Part shown: one piece after another, positions 27,161 to 36,040 of the stretch
Numbering within the stretch: the first letter of the stretch is position 1
Layout: every line of letters starts with the position of its first letter
Translations under genes and position numbers: made by a program
NCBI GenBank assembly: GCA_018402525.1
Contig: JAGYIR010000014.1
Coordinates: 186,001 to 250,000 of the forward strand
Length of the DNA stretch: 64,000 nt
Direction: 5' to 3'
From: Crocinitomicaceae bacterium
GTDB lineage: Bacteria; Bacteroidota; Bacteroidia; Flavobacteriales_D; Crocinitomicaceae
Notes under the pieces: generated by a model
What the model was told of the DNA's origin: nothing
The model's database searches: none
The model's input: the letters and a program-made list of their open reading frames with translations, nothing else

Positions 27161-28081
27161 ATGATGAAATTTAAATACTTTATTGTTCTCGCGGCTATCG
27201 CCTTTTCCAAACCGACGTTGGCTCAACAAGATGAACAAATGTCGCTTTATTTATACAACAAATTGTACTTCAATCCAGCCTATGCAGGGAGTCGAGATGT
27301 TTTAAGTGCAATTGGAATTGCGCGCTTCCAATGGGTTGATTTTCAAGGAGCACCGAAAACACAGTGGGTCAGCGTTCATGCTCCCATCCTTCAAAAAACG
27401 CTAGGAGTCGGAGCGCATTTGGTCAATGATCAAATCGGTAACCGCTCGCGCACTTCAGTGTTTGGTGATTTAAGTTCGAGCATTGCGTTAAACAAGAATA
27501 GAAGTCGCTTGGCCGTTGGAATTTCCATGGGCGTTGATTTTATAGGTTATGATTTTTCAAGTGTCCAAGTGCAAGATCAAAACGATTTGTTATATGGAGC
27601 GCAGTTGAATGAGACGAGGTTTAACATTGGGACAGGAATTTATTATTACGGAGATAAGTTCTATGCGAGTGTTTCATCTCCACGTCTGATAGAAGCACAA
27701 CCAGGCGTCTTTGATACCTTGGTTAGCACCTTGAACTCTCGTCACTATTTTCTTTCAGGCGGCTATGTGTTTACTTTGAACAGTATGTTCAAACTTCAGC
27801 CCAGTGCATTGGTCAAGTATACACCGCATGCGCCCATAACTGCTGATGTCAACGTTAGTTTATTGGTACACGATTTTCTTTCAGCAGGCATACTCTACCG
27901 TTTCCATGAAGCCATGGGAGTAAACTTGGTCTATACGATTAAAAATACCGCAAGTATCGGTTATGTGTATGACTTCCCAATCAACGGATTAAGAACCTAT
28001 CAGCATGGATCACATGAACTATTTGTGCGTTACGATTTCAAACCTAAAAAATCAGTTTTCACATCTCCTCGCTACTTTTAA
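27161..28081 (+). CDS. PorP/SprF-family type IX secretion outer-membrane protein
   Basis: A 306-residue outer-membrane beta-barrel protein. The signal peptide is MMKFKYFIVLAAIAFSKPTLAQ, followed by the family hallmark QDEQMSLYLYNKLYFNPAYAGSR and then FQWVDFQGAPKTQWVSVHAP. The rest is alternating hydrophobic strands ending in ELFVRYDFKPK. PorP/SprF proteins act with T9SS to export or anchor particular type-B substrates. Start at the double ATG 27161/27164. It lies between the type-B substrate (8-base gap) and the OmpA-family gene (1-base gap), so the three probably form a dedicated export-and-attachment cassette. Confidence 0.93.
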   Translation: MMKFKYFIVLAAIAFSKPTLAQQDEQMSLYLYNKLYFNPAYAGSRDVLSAIGIARFQWVDFQGAPKTQWVSVHAPILQKTLGVGAHLVNDQIGNRSRTSVFGDLSSSIALNKNRSRLAVGISMGVDFIGYDFSSVQVQDQNDLLYGAQLNETRFNIGTGIYYYGDKFYASVSSPRLIEAQPGVFDTLVSTLNSRHYFLSGGYVFTLNSMFKLQPSALVKYTPHAPITADVNVSLLVHDFLSAGILYRFHEAMGVNLVYTIKNTASIGYVYDFPINGLRTYQHGSHELFVRYDFKPKKSVFTSPRYF

Positions 28082-28082
28082 C

Positions 28083-30227
28083 ATGAAAACAACACTTCCC
28101 ATTCTTTTCATTCTCATTGGCTTAACTGCAAATGCCCAATTGAAGCAAAAACTTGCAGATACTCATTTCTCAAATTTTGAATACAGTAAATGCGTAGAGA
28201 TGTACGACGAACTTGCTAAGAAGTGTACTTCGGGTAAAAAAGAATGTCTACCCGAAAACGTCAGAAAAGCTGGTGTATCGCATTACAATTTGTTTGAAAT
28301 GGACAAAGCCATCGCCCATTTTAAATGGCTCGAAAAAAACAATCAACTGACCGAAAGTGATCGCATTTTTTACATCAAGGCACTTCGTTTTTCAGAAAAG
28401 TATGCCGAAAGTGAAGTGTTAATTGCTACGAGTTTAGCTAATTTCCCTAAAAATCAGTATTTCGAGAAGATGAATAAGTCGACAAACAATTTGAGTTCAA
28501 TCTTTGCGGATTCAGGTTATTTTACAATTCGTGCCCTCGATATCAATTCAGGACAAGGGGATTTTGGAGCGGCCTACTTCAATAATTCGTTGGTATACGC
28601 TTCTAAATCAAAAAACGCTGGATTTCTGAATCCAACTTATGGCTGGGATGGTGACTATTATTTAAACATTCTCCAAGCCGAATTTGAGAGTGATTCAACG
28701 TTAAATTCACCAAAACTACTGAAGCACAATTTCATTTCAAGAGCGCATGACGGCCCTGTAAGTTTCAATGATGATGGAACAGAAATGGTCATTACAAAAA
28801 ATATGCTTGGCAAGAAAAACGGAAGAGATGTGATCGTTTTAGCGCTCTACTTTTCAAAACTAGTCGACGGTGAATGGACGGATTTAGCTCCCTTTGAACA
28901 TAACGATCCGAATTATAACGTTGGTCATGCCGTATTTGCTGAAAATGGCCAAAAAATTTATTTCGCCTCTGACCATCCAGAAGGATTTGGTGGAAGTGAT
29001 ATTTTTGTCAGTCATAGAATAGGTGATCATTGGACGAAACCTGAAAATCTTGGAGGAACTATAAATACGGATCAGGATGAGTTATTTCCGTTCGTTCACA
29101 ACAACTTGCTTTATTTTGCATCTGATGGACATTTTGGGTTGGGTGGACTGGATGTTTTTGAGGTCAGACTGCCCGATGGAAAACCGCGTAATGTGGGTTA
29201 TCCGGTTAATTCCTCATCAGATGATTTCGCATATATCACTGACAGTAAATGTAACAAAGGATATTTCTCAAGCAACCGAAGCAAAGCCATAGATCACATC
29301 TATTCGTTTGTTAAAGACGAAGTTTTGATAGACATAATTGTACAAGCATTTGAAAAATATGAGCAAAACGAGGTCATTCCGAGTCATCCAATTATCCTAA
29401 AAAACGAAGTTACTGGTATCGAAGAAGAATATTTTTCTGATAAAAATGGAAAACTCCATTTGCAAGTACGTCAGAATGAAAAGTATACTTTTTCCACAAG
29501 TAAAGATGAATTCAAGTTGCAAAATCCTGCTGAATTATACGTTCAAAAAGCGACAAAGGACACTACTTACAACGTAGAATTGATCTTGCTTCCTACAAAG
29601 ATTACCATTGCACTTCGGGTAATTGCGAAAGACACAAAAAAGCCAATCAACCAAGGAAAAACAATTGTCACCAGCTTTGATTCGGGAGTAGACACGACAC
29701 TAATCACCAATGAACACGGGCTCGTCACATTGACAGTAGATCGCAACAAGAGATACAACGCTTATGCTTCGAAAAAGGGATATATTGATGCAGAAAAGCC
29801 GTTTAACACCTCGAATGAGGATGGGAAAATAATAGAATTAGAACTGGAGCTAACACCGATCAAAAAAGGGGAGAAATTTAAGTTAGAGAATATTTTTTAC
29901 GACCTAAACAAGTCAACGTTGCGCGAGGAAAGTATGGCTTCCTTAGATAAACTTGCCGACTTCATTGTTAAAAATGATTTACGCATTGAGCTCAGTGCAC
30001 ACACCGATTCGCGGGGAAGCAGCACCTACAACCAAAAACTGTCGCAGGCAAGAGCTCAAAGCTGTGTTGACTACCTTATTCAAAAAGGCGTGCTACTGAA
30101 AAATATCCGCGCCAAGGGGTATGGAGAATCACAACTGGTGAATGGTTGCAAGGATGGCATTACGTGTGATGAAGAACAACACCAGGAAAATAGAAGAACA
30201 GAGGTGAAGATTTTAGAAATTAATTGA
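28083..30227 (+). CDS. OmpA-family protein with TPR and PD40 repeats (PorE-like)
   Basis: A 714-residue periplasmic/outer-membrane protein. The signal peptide is MKTTLPILFILIGLTANAQ. Order of domains: TPR-like helices (about 20-140), WD40-like PD40 beta-propeller repeats (about 170-410; YFASDHPEGFGGSDIFV and YFASDGHFGLGGLDVFEV are two blades), two carboxypeptidase-regulatory-like regions (about 430-590), and a C-terminal OmpA peptidoglycan-binding domain (about 600-714: NIFYDLNKSTLREES, ELSAHTDSRGSSTYNQKLSQARA). This matches PorE-type proteins that tie the T9SS to peptidoglycan. Start at ATG 28083; the frame extends upstream into porP/sprF, but the signal peptide fixes the start. Confidence 0.9.
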   Translation: MKTTLPILFILIGLTANAQLKQKLADTHFSNFEYSKCVEMYDELAKKCTSGKKECLPENVRKAGVSHYNLFEMDKAIAHFKWLEKNNQLTESDRIFYIKALRFSEKYAESEVLIATSLANFPKNQYFEKMNKSTNNLSSIFADSGYFTIRALDINSGQGDFGAAYFNNSLVYASKSKNAGFLNPTYGWDGDYYLNILQAEFESDSTLNSPKLLKHNFISRAHDGPVSFNDDGTEMVITKNMLGKKNGRDVIVLALYFSKLVDGEWTDLAPFEHNDPNYNVGHAVFAENGQKIYFASDHPEGFGGSDIFVSHRIGDHWTKPENLGGTINTDQDELFPFVHNNLLYFASDGHFGLGGLDVFEVRLPDGKPRNVGYPVNSSSDDFAYITDSKCNKGYFSSNRSKAIDHIYSFVKDEVLIDIIVQAFEKYEQNEVIPSHPIILKNEVTGIEEEYFSDKNGKLHLQVRQNEKYTFSTSKDEFKLQNPAELYVQKATKDTTYNVELILLPTKITIALRVIAKDTKKPINQGKTIVTSFDSGVDTTLITNEHGLVTLTVDRNKRYNAYASKKGYIDAEKPFNTSNEDGKIIELELELTPIKKGEKFKLENIFYDLNKSTLREESMASLDKLADFIVKNDLRIELSAHTDSRGSSTYNQKLSQARAQSCVDYLIQKGVLLKNIRAKGYGESQLVNGCKDGITCDEEQHQENRRTEVKILEIN

Positions 30228-30534
30228 TGCAGTAGTTCGTTTTTTCAAACGAGCTAATTAGTTTATACAACTGGGTGCAATTTAACAAATTAAAAGGTGA
30301 TATGACGAAATCCCATAGCGTTAGAATCACTCTCGTTGGCGAATAATGTTTAATTATAAAAACAATGTCACCTGCTATCGGAGTATTGATTATCATTCAT
30401 CAGGAGAATTATGGAGCATCAAGTCTTTGACAATATACTTAGCATAAGGCAATAAAAAAAATGCCGTTCCTAGTAACGGCATTTTTAATTCTATAAAACG
30501 AGACTTAAAATCTTGTGGTTTTTTAGGCTCCTCC
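30228..30534. other. Non-coding convergent intergenic region
   Basis: 307 bases between the convergent OmpA-family and lpdA genes. Apart from the strong hairpin at 30457-30486 and a small stem CGTTT/AAACG near 30238-30250, I see no gene or RNA. A 14-codon reading frame from 30302 is not convincing. Confidence 0.5.
30457..30486. terminator. Bidirectional terminator between OmpA-family gene and lpdA
   Basis: A 12-bp perfect stem (30457-30468 with 30475-30486; core ATGCCGTT/AACGGCAT flanked by A and T runs) with a 6-base loop. A on one side and T on the other allow termination in both directions. Confidence 0.85.
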
Positions 30535-31926
30535 TTATAAATGAATCACTTCATCATAAGCAGCAGCTGCTGCTTCCATAATCGCTTCTGACATCGTTGG
30601 GTGAGGATGCACCGTTTTAATGATTTCGTGTCCCGTTGTTTCCAACTTGCGAACCGCTACCAATTCAGCTACCATTTCCGTTACGTTGGCACCAATCATG
30701 TGTCCACCGAGTAACTCACCGTATTTCGCATCAAAAATCAATTTCACAAATCCATCTTTCGCACCAGCGGCACTCGCTTTTCCAGATGCAGAGAATGGGA
30801 ATTTACCAACTTTTATTTCGTGCCCCGCCTCTTTCGCTGCAGCTTCCGTCATTCCCACAGAAGCAACTTCTGGAGAACAGTACGTACACCCTGGGATATT
30901 TCCGTAATCCAATGGTTCTGGGTTGTGACCCGCAATTTTCTCCACGCAAATAATTCCCTCTGCTGAAGCCACGTGTGCCAATGCAGCATTTGGAAGAACG
31001 TCTCCAATCGCGTAATACCCTGGGATATTAGTTTGGTAGTAATCGTTCACAATCAAACGACCTCTATCAACCACAATTCCCAATTCTTCCAATCCAATAT
31101 TTTCAATGTTCGCTTCAATTCCAACTGCGGAAAGCACGACATCACATTCAATTTTCTCTTCGCCTTTAGCTGTTTTTATCGTTGCAACACATCCTTTTCC
31201 AGAAGTATCAACCGATTCAACAGAAGCACCTGTCATAATTTTAATCCCTGCTTTTTTAAACGATTTCTCCAATTGCTTTGAAACATCCACGTCCTCAATT
31301 GGGACAATATTTGGCAAGTATTCAACAATCGTTACTTCCGTTCCAATCGCATTGTAGAAATAAGCGAACTCAACACCAATTGCTCCAGAACCAACAACCA
31401 CCATTTTCTTCGGTTGTGTTGTCATGCTCATTGCTTCTCGGTAACCAATCACCTTTTTCCCATCTTGCGGCAAGTTTGGCAATTGACGTGAACGAGCACC
31501 CGTCGCAATGATAACTCCTTTATCAGCAGCGTATTCAGTCGTTTTTCCAGCGTCATCTGTTACAGCCACTTTTTTGCCTGCTTTTAACACACCGTTTCCT
31601 TTCAAAACGTCAATTTTATTCTTTTTCATCAAGAATTGAATCCCTTGGCTCATTCCATTGGCAACACCACGGCTTCTTTCCACCATCGCTCCGAAATCTG
31701 CTTTCGCATCTTTTACAGTAATCCCGTAGTCACTTGCGTGCGTTAAGTATTCAAACACATTGGCGCTTTTCAACAATGCTTTGGTTGGGATACATCCCCA
31801 GTTCAAACAAATTCCACCTAATGATTCTCTTTCAACAATCGCTGTTTTCAAGCCTAATTGAGACGCACGAATGGCAGCAACATATCCGCCAGGTCCACTT
31901 CCAACTACTATAATATCGTAACTCAT
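30535..31926 (-). CDS. lpdA: Dihydrolipoyl dehydrogenase
   Basis: A 463-residue FAD/NAD disulfide oxidoreductase, the E3 part of pyruvate, 2-oxoacid or glycine-cleavage complexes. The FAD motif is GSGPGGYVAAIRASQLG, the redox disulfide is C40/C45 in GGICLNWGCIPTKALL, the NAD motif is VVGSGAIGVEFAYFYN, the second FAD site is YYAIGDVLPNAALAHVASAEG, and the C-terminal His-Glu pair is in TVHPHPTMSEAIMEAA. Start: ATG 31926 rather than a TTG three codons upstream. No E1 or E2 genes are adjacent. gcvT at 56 kb shows that a glycine cleavage system is present and could share this E3. Confidence 0.95.
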   Translation of the reverse strand: MSYDIIVVGSGPGGYVAAIRASQLGLKTAIVERESLGGICLNWGCIPTKALLKSANVFEYLTHASDYGITVKDAKADFGAMVERSRGVANGMSQGIQFLMKKNKIDVLKGNGVLKAGKKVAVTDDAGKTTEYAADKGVIIATGARSRQLPNLPQDGKKVIGYREAMSMTTQPKKMVVVGSGAIGVEFAYFYNAIGTEVTIVEYLPNIVPIEDVDVSKQLEKSFKKAGIKIMTGASVESVDTSGKGCVATIKTAKGEEKIECDVVLSAVGIEANIENIGLEELGIVVDRGRLIVNDYYQTNIPGYYAIGDVLPNAALAHVASAEGIICVEKIAGHNPEPLDYGNIPGCTYCSPEVASVGMTEAAAKEAGHEIKVGKFPFSASGKASAAGAKDGFVKLIFDAKYGELLGGHMIGANVTEMVAELVAVRKLETTGHEIIKTVHPHPTMSEAIMEAAAAAYDEVIHL

Positions 31927-32066
31927 AATTTTCAAAAATTGATCGTTGCGAAGTTAATTTTTTTATTGAATATTCACAAATTCACGGTAGATACAGTGAA
32001 ATTTATTTGATCTTGAGGATAGCGTTTTAAACACAGCGGTTATTGGTGATAAATTGGATTGCTGGT

Positions 32067-32271
32067 TTCAACACAGAGGTTTAACAGAGTACACTGAGGT
32101 TATTATAGAATACAAAACCATTTCCTCTGTGACCTCCTAAACTCTGTCACTCTGTGTTTAAAATTATTCTAACAAATGCCTCCGTGACCTCCTCAACTCT
32201 GTTACTCTGTGTTTAAAACTACTACAACAAGCCTCTGTGACCTCTTGACCTCCGTTCCTCTGTGTTTAAAA
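32067..32271. repeat. Three 40-base imperfect direct repeats with inverted partial copies
   Basis: Units at 32124-32163, 32179-32218 and 32232-32271 each run from CCTCTGTGACCTC to CTCTGTGTTTAAAA, with 13-15 bases between them. A reverse-complement-like copy (AACACAGAGGTTTAACAGAG ...) lies at 32067-32100, and a shorter one (TTTTAAACACAGCGGTTA) near 32025-32042. The arrangement would let a transcript fold into a long imperfect hairpin. Too few units and too short spacers for CRISPR. Confidence 0.8.
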
Positions 32272-32362
32272 AACTACGATTATTAATTTCTTTGGTGTAG
32301 TAATGTGGAAAAAAGAATGATAAAAGAACTCCCCTCCTACCCACTAAATTTATTATTATACC

Positions 32363-32370
32363 TATTTTTG
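32363..32370 (+). promoter_or_regulatory. Promoter -7 box TATTTTTG ahead of purL
   Basis: An exact TAnnTTTG match 20 bases ahead of the purL start codon, implying a short leader. No -33 TTG at the expected distance. Confidence 0.45.
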
Positions 32371-32390
32371 CATCGAGATTATTTATCTAT

Positions 32391-34625
32391 ATGGAAAGTA
32401 CATTACAACAAGCAGCAACCCTAGAGCAAGCGGTAGAATTGGGACTTCGTCCTGAAGAATTTGAGATGATCAAGGAGATCCTTGGAAGAACCCCGAATTT
32501 CACAGAAACAGCCGTTTATTCGGTGATGTGGTCGGAGCACTGTTCGTACAAGAATTCTATTTTCTGGTTGAAAAAATTACCAAAAGACGGTCCACACATG
32601 TTGGTGAAGGCTGGTGAGGAAAACGCTGGATTGGTGGACATTGGTGATGGTTTGGGCTGTGTATTTAAGATTGAATCGCACAACCACCCAAGTGCATTGG
32701 AACCATATCAAGGTGCCGCGACAGGTGTTGGTGGAATCAACCGTGATATTTTCACGATGGGCGCACGTCCAATTGCGCAAATGAACTCCTTGCGTTTTGG
32801 TGATCTTGAAAAAGAACGTACAAAATGGCTCGTAAAAGGTGTGGTAAAAGGCATTGGTGATTATGGAAATGCATTCGGAATTCCAATCGTTGGTGGTGAA
32901 GTGTTTTTTGATGATTCGTACAATACAAATCCATTGGTGAATGCGTTTTCAGCTGGAATCATGGATCCGAAGAAAGTAATCTCAGCGACGTCTAAAGGAC
33001 CTGGAAACCCAGTGTTTATTGTCGGTTCAGCAACAGGAAAAGATGGGATTGCAGGAGCTGCATTCGCCTCAAAAGATATTACAGAAGAATCAGCAAACGA
33101 TTTACCATCCGTTCAAGTAGGAGATCCATTCATGGAAAAACTGTTGCTTGAAGCTACGATGGAATTGGCAGAAACGGATGCAATTGTCGGCATGCAGGAC
33201 ATGGGAGCAGCGGGAATTACTTGCTCTTCGTGTGAAATGAGTGCCGCTGGTAAGGTTGGAATGGACATCAACTTAGATTTGGTACCAACACGTCAAGACA
33301 ACATGTTACCGTATGAAATTCTGTTGTCAGAATCGCAAGAACGAATGTTGGTTGTCGTGCAGAAAGGACAAGAGGCTGTAGTAAAACGCATTTTTGATAA
33401 GTGGGATTTACACGCAGAAGAAATTGGTGTGGTGACAGATTCAGACCGCGTGCGTTATTTCATGCACGGTGAATTGGTGGGAGATGTTCCTGCTGAATCG
33501 TTGGTACTTGGTGGCGGTGCTCCAGTCTACGAAAGAGAATACAAAGAACCCGCTTATTATAGCGAATACAAGAAATTTTCCATTGATCAAGTGGAACAAC
33601 CTGAGAATTTGAAGGAAGTCGCTTTTGCATTGTTGCAACATCCGAACATCGCTTCAAAAAATTGGGTCACAGAACAGTACGATTCCATGGTTGGAACGCG
33701 CACGATGACAACAAATCGTCCGTCTGATGCAGGAATTGTGAACATTAAAGGAACCAACAAAGCATTGGCAATGACGGTAGATTGTAACTCACGCTATGTG
33801 AACGCAGATCCTGAAGTCGGAACCATGATTGCCGTAACGGAAGCCGCTCGAAACATTACCTGTGCTGGCGGTGTTCCAAGTGCAATTACGAACTGTTTGA
33901 ATTTTGGAAATCCTTACAATCCTGAATCATACTGGCAATTTGTCGGAGCGATCAAAGGAATGTCAGCGGCGTGTTTGAAATTTGAAACGCCTGTCACTGG
34001 TGGAAACGTATCGTTTTACAACCAAACAGTAATTAATGGCGTCGAAGTACCTGTTTTCCCTACTCCAACAATTGGAATGATTGGAATTATTGAGGATAAA
34101 GCGGACATCATGACGTTAGACTTCAAAGAAAAAGGCGATTTGATTTTCATTTTGGGTGATTCGCACAACGATATATCTTCGTCGGAATACTTGGCTTCGT
34201 ATCATGGAATAAAAGCATCACCTGCACCCTATTTCGACTTGGAGAAGGAATATCAATTGCAACAAACAGTAAGATCATTGATAAAAAATCGATTGATCAA
34301 TGCAGCGCATGACGTCGCAGATGGTGGATTATTCGTAACGTTAGTAGAAATGTCGATTCCACGCGATTTAGGATTTGACATTGTGACAGATTCTGAAATT
34401 CGTGAGGATGCGTTCTTATTTGGTGAAGCACAAGGAAGAGTTGTTGTGACTGTAAATGAAGATCAAGAAGATGATTTTATCGAGAACATGATGAATTCAG
34501 ATACGAGCTTCACATTGCTTGGACACGTAACCAAAGGGAAACTAATGATTGACGATGAGCATTTTGGGTTTATCGCAGAAGCGAAAACCTTGTTCAATGA
34601 AGCGTTGGCGAAGAGGTTGAGTTAA
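32391..34625 (+). CDS. purL: Phosphoribosylformylglycinamidine synthase subunit PurL (short form)
   Basis: A 744-residue enzyme for the fourth step of purine synthesis, converting FGAR to FGAM with ATP and ammonia. The size and the opening [27 protein letters not shown] show the short PurL type, which works with separate PurS and PurQ subunits, not the ~1300-residue fused type. Other marks: [64 protein letters not shown] and a second-half mirror [12 protein letters not shown]-like stretch and AHDVADGGL. No purS or purQ is next to it. It has its own -7 box and is followed by a terminator at 34651-34681. Confidence 0.95.
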   Translation: MESTLQQAATLEQAVELGLRPEEFEMIKEILGRTPNFTETAVYSVMWSEHCSYKNSIFWLKKLPKDGPHMLVKAGEENAGLVDIGDGLGCVFKIESHNHPSALEPYQGAATGVGGINRDIFTMGARPIAQMNSLRFGDLEKERTKWLVKGVVKGIGDYGNAFGIPIVGGEVFFDDSYNTNPLVNAFSAGIMDPKKVISATSKGPGNPVFIVGSATGKDGIAGAAFASKDITEESANDLPSVQVGDPFMEKLLLEATMELAETDAIVGMQDMGAAGITCSSCEMSAAGKVGMDINLDLVPTRQDNMLPYEILLSESQERMLVVVQKGQEAVVKRIFDKWDLHAEEIGVVTDSDRVRYFMHGELVGDVPAESLVLGGGAPVYEREYKEPAYYSEYKKFSIDQVEQPENLKEVAFALLQHPNIASKNWVTEQYDSMVGTRTMTTNRPSDAGIVNIKGTNKALAMTVDCNSRYVNADPEVGTMIAVTEAARNITCAGGVPSAITNCLNFGNPYNPESYWQFVGAIKGMSAACLKFETPVTGGNVSFYNQTVINGVEVPVFPTPTIGMIGIIEDKADIMTLDFKEKGDLIFILGDSHNDISSSEYLASYHGIKASPAPYFDLEKEYQLQQTVRSLIKNRLINAAHDVADGGLFVTLVEMSIPRDLGFDIVTDSEIREDAFLFGEAQGRVVVTVNEDQEDDFIENMMNSDTSFTLLGHVTKGKLMIDDEHFGFIAEAKTLFNEALAKRLS

Positions 34626-34650
34626 CAATTTCATACAAACTTTTATACGG

Positions 34651-34681
34651 AAGCCCTTGGATTTAATTCAGGGGCTTTTTT
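34651..34681 (+). terminator. Rho-independent terminator after purL
   Basis: A 9-bp stem (34651-34659 with 34669-34677, one G-T pair) followed by six T, 25 bases after the purL stop. Confidence 0.75.
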
Positions 34682-34684
34682 CGC

Positions 34685-34744
34685 TGCCTTTGACTGCGCT
34701 CAGTCAACGAACAAAATCCCGATGACTGAGCGCAGTCGAAGGCA
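34685..34744. repeat. REP-like 22-bp inverted repeat
   Basis: The arms 34685-34706 and 34723-34744 are reverse complements except for one T-G pair, with a 16-base loop. Each arm has the core GACTGCGCTCAGTC, which is itself partly palindromic. The element looks like a mobile or REP-type intergenic palindrome placed just after a terminator. It is more GC-rich than its surroundings. Confidence 0.8.
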
Positions 34745-34883
34745 AGGGAAGGAAATAAGACATCGATATTGTTAATCCCCCTAAAACCCCGTCCCCAACT
34801 TATGTTAATTGTATAATCTTAACAGTATTCACACCCACTTATCCACTAAGAATGAATACATTATAAAAATCGCTGGGCATCAT

Positions 34884-34900
34884 GTTTGTATGGTACAAAC
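34884..34900. promoter_or_regulatory. Possible operator: GTTTGTA-TGG-TACAAAC
   Basis: A perfect 7-bp inverted repeat with a 3-base centre, 35 bases ahead of the small lipoprotein start. Size and symmetry fit a dimeric regulator site; no regulator can be named. Confidence 0.3.
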
Positions 34901-34934
34901 AGTGTTCGCGATGATTAGAAAAACAAATTACATT

Positions 34935-35147
34935 ATGAAAAAAGTAGCATTCATTGCAATAGCTGCATTTGGACTTACCTCCTTAAGCTCTTGTACAAAA
35001 GACTGGGAATGTGAATGCACACTTGGTTCTGGAAACACTCAATTAGTGACAACCGAAACCATCGAGGCAAGCTCCTTAAAGAAAGCACGTCAAGAATGTG
35101 AAGACAAGGATCAAACAACTTGGGGTACTTGTGTATTGAAGCCATAA
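34935..35147 (+). CDS. Small lipoprotein
   Basis: A 70-residue protein starting MKKVAFIAIAAFGLTSLSSC, a lipoprotein signal with lipobox LSSC, leaving a mature part of about 50 residues. The mature part has four further cysteines (CECTLG, QECEDKD, GTCVLK), which may form disulfides in the periplasm or at the surface. No family was recognised, though short Cys-containing lipoproteins like this are common in Flavobacteriales. Start at ATG 34935 is chosen by the signal peptide. It has its own operator-like repeat upstream and a strong terminator downstream, so it is monocistronic. Confidence 0.75.
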   Translation: MKKVAFIAIAAFGLTSLSSCTKDWECECTLGSGNTQLVTTETIEASSLKKARQECEDKDQTTWGTCVLKP

Positions 35148-35174
35148 TACACCTATTGGATTATCAATGAAACG

Positions 35175-35227
35175 CCATAGAAAATTATTTCTTCTTGAGA
35201 AGAACGGGTAATTTTCTATGGTTTTTT
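35175..35227 (+). terminator. Strong rho-independent terminator
   Basis: A 13-bp outer stem (35175-35187 with 35209-35221), an inner TTCTTC/GAAGAA stem, and six T at 35222-35227. It ends the small lipoprotein transcript. Confidence 0.85.
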
Positions 35228-35359
35228 AGGTCAAAAAAGGCACAACAATGAACACAACCCCGTTCAAAATTAAATTGATATTCGCCTACGTATTAGCTAC
35301 AAATCAGGGCATAATTTAGATAATTATTACTACTTTTATAACTTATTACAAATCCAAGC

Positions 35360-36037
35360 ATGGAATACAATACAGCACGCGTAAAATTATTACTTCCCGA
35401 GTACGGGAGAAATGTCCAAAACATGATTTCTCATGCAATGGAAATAGAAAACAGAGATGAACGCAATCGAGCATCACAAGCAATAATAGAAGTTATGGGA
35501 CAGTTGAATCCTCACTTGAGAGATGAGGACGATTACCGTCACAAATTATGGACGCACTTGTTCATCATGTCTGATTTTAAATTGGACGTAGATTCTCCCT
35601 ATGAGATTCCTAAAAGAGAAAGCTTGGAGGAGAAACCACGCGTGATGAAGTATCCGGCAACGAAAATTCGCTACGGTCACTATGGTCAATACACACAGCG
35701 CATTTTAAAGAAAGCAAGTGAAATAACCGATGAAAAGGAAAATGCCTATTTGACAAATGTCATGGGTAACTTCATGAAAAAGCAATTCTTGACCCACAAT
35801 AACTCGGCGGTTGAAAACAGCGTTATTGCTGAAAAACTATACGAACTTTCAGATGGAGCTTTAAAAATGGACAATCCAGACGAAGACCTGATGAGTACAA
35901 ATCAAATGTTGAAAGCGTTAGGTATTCAAAATACACCAAGCTCAAACAACAATAATAACCGAAGATCGAACAACAATAACAACCGTAAAAAAGGTCAAGG
36001 TCAAAACCAGAATCAAAAACGAAAATTCAAAAAATAA
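35360..36037 (+). CDS. DUF4290 family protein with Asn/Arg/Lys-rich tail
   Basis: A 225-residue cytoplasmic protein. Residues 1-175 match the Bacteroidota-specific DUF4290 family: MEYNTARVKLLLPEYGRNVQNMI, QLNPHLRDEDDYRHKLWTHL and KIRYGHYGQYTQRIL. The function is unknown. The last ~35 residues are low complexity: runs of Asn with Arg and Lys, then GQGQNQNQKRKFKK, which could bind nucleic acid or be a disordered linker. It lies 3 bases ahead of murA, and the pairing of the two is common in the phylum, so a link to envelope growth is likely but unproven. A degenerate -7 box TACTTTTA is at 35331-35338. Confidence 0.88.
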   Translation: MEYNTARVKLLLPEYGRNVQNMISHAMEIENRDERNRASQAIIEVMGQLNPHLRDEDDYRHKLWTHLFIMSDFKLDVDSPYEIPKRESLEEKPRVMKYPATKIRYGHYGQYTQRILKKASEITDEKENAYLTNVMGNFMKKQFLTHNNSAVENSVIAEKLYELSDGALKMDNPDEDLMSTNQMLKALGIQNTPSSNNNNNRRSNNNNNRKKGQGQNQNQKRKFKK

Positions 36038-36040
36038 CTC

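Larger units (their letters stand above)
31927..32390. other. Repeat-rich intergenic region between lpdA and purL
   Basis: 464 bases between divergently transcribed genes. It holds the three 40-base direct repeats (32124-32271), inverted partial copies (about 32025-32040 and 32067-32100) and the purL -7 box. No protein-coding frame of note. Confidence 0.6.
34626..34934. other. Non-coding region between purL and the small lipoprotein
   Basis: 309 bases containing the purL terminator, a 22-bp palindromic repeat (34685-34744) and an operator-like inverted repeat (34884-34900). No coding frame is convincing; an in-frame extension upstream of 34935 lacks a good start. Confidence 0.5.

Noticed and set aside
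30228-30534. tRNA or small RNA gene in the OmpA/lpdA gap
   Set aside because: No cloverleaf, no CCA-type end or T-loop motif; only the terminator hairpin is structured.
32124-32271. CRISPR array
   Set aside because: Only three imperfect 40-base units, spacers of 13-15 bases (too short and similar), and no cas genes in the window.
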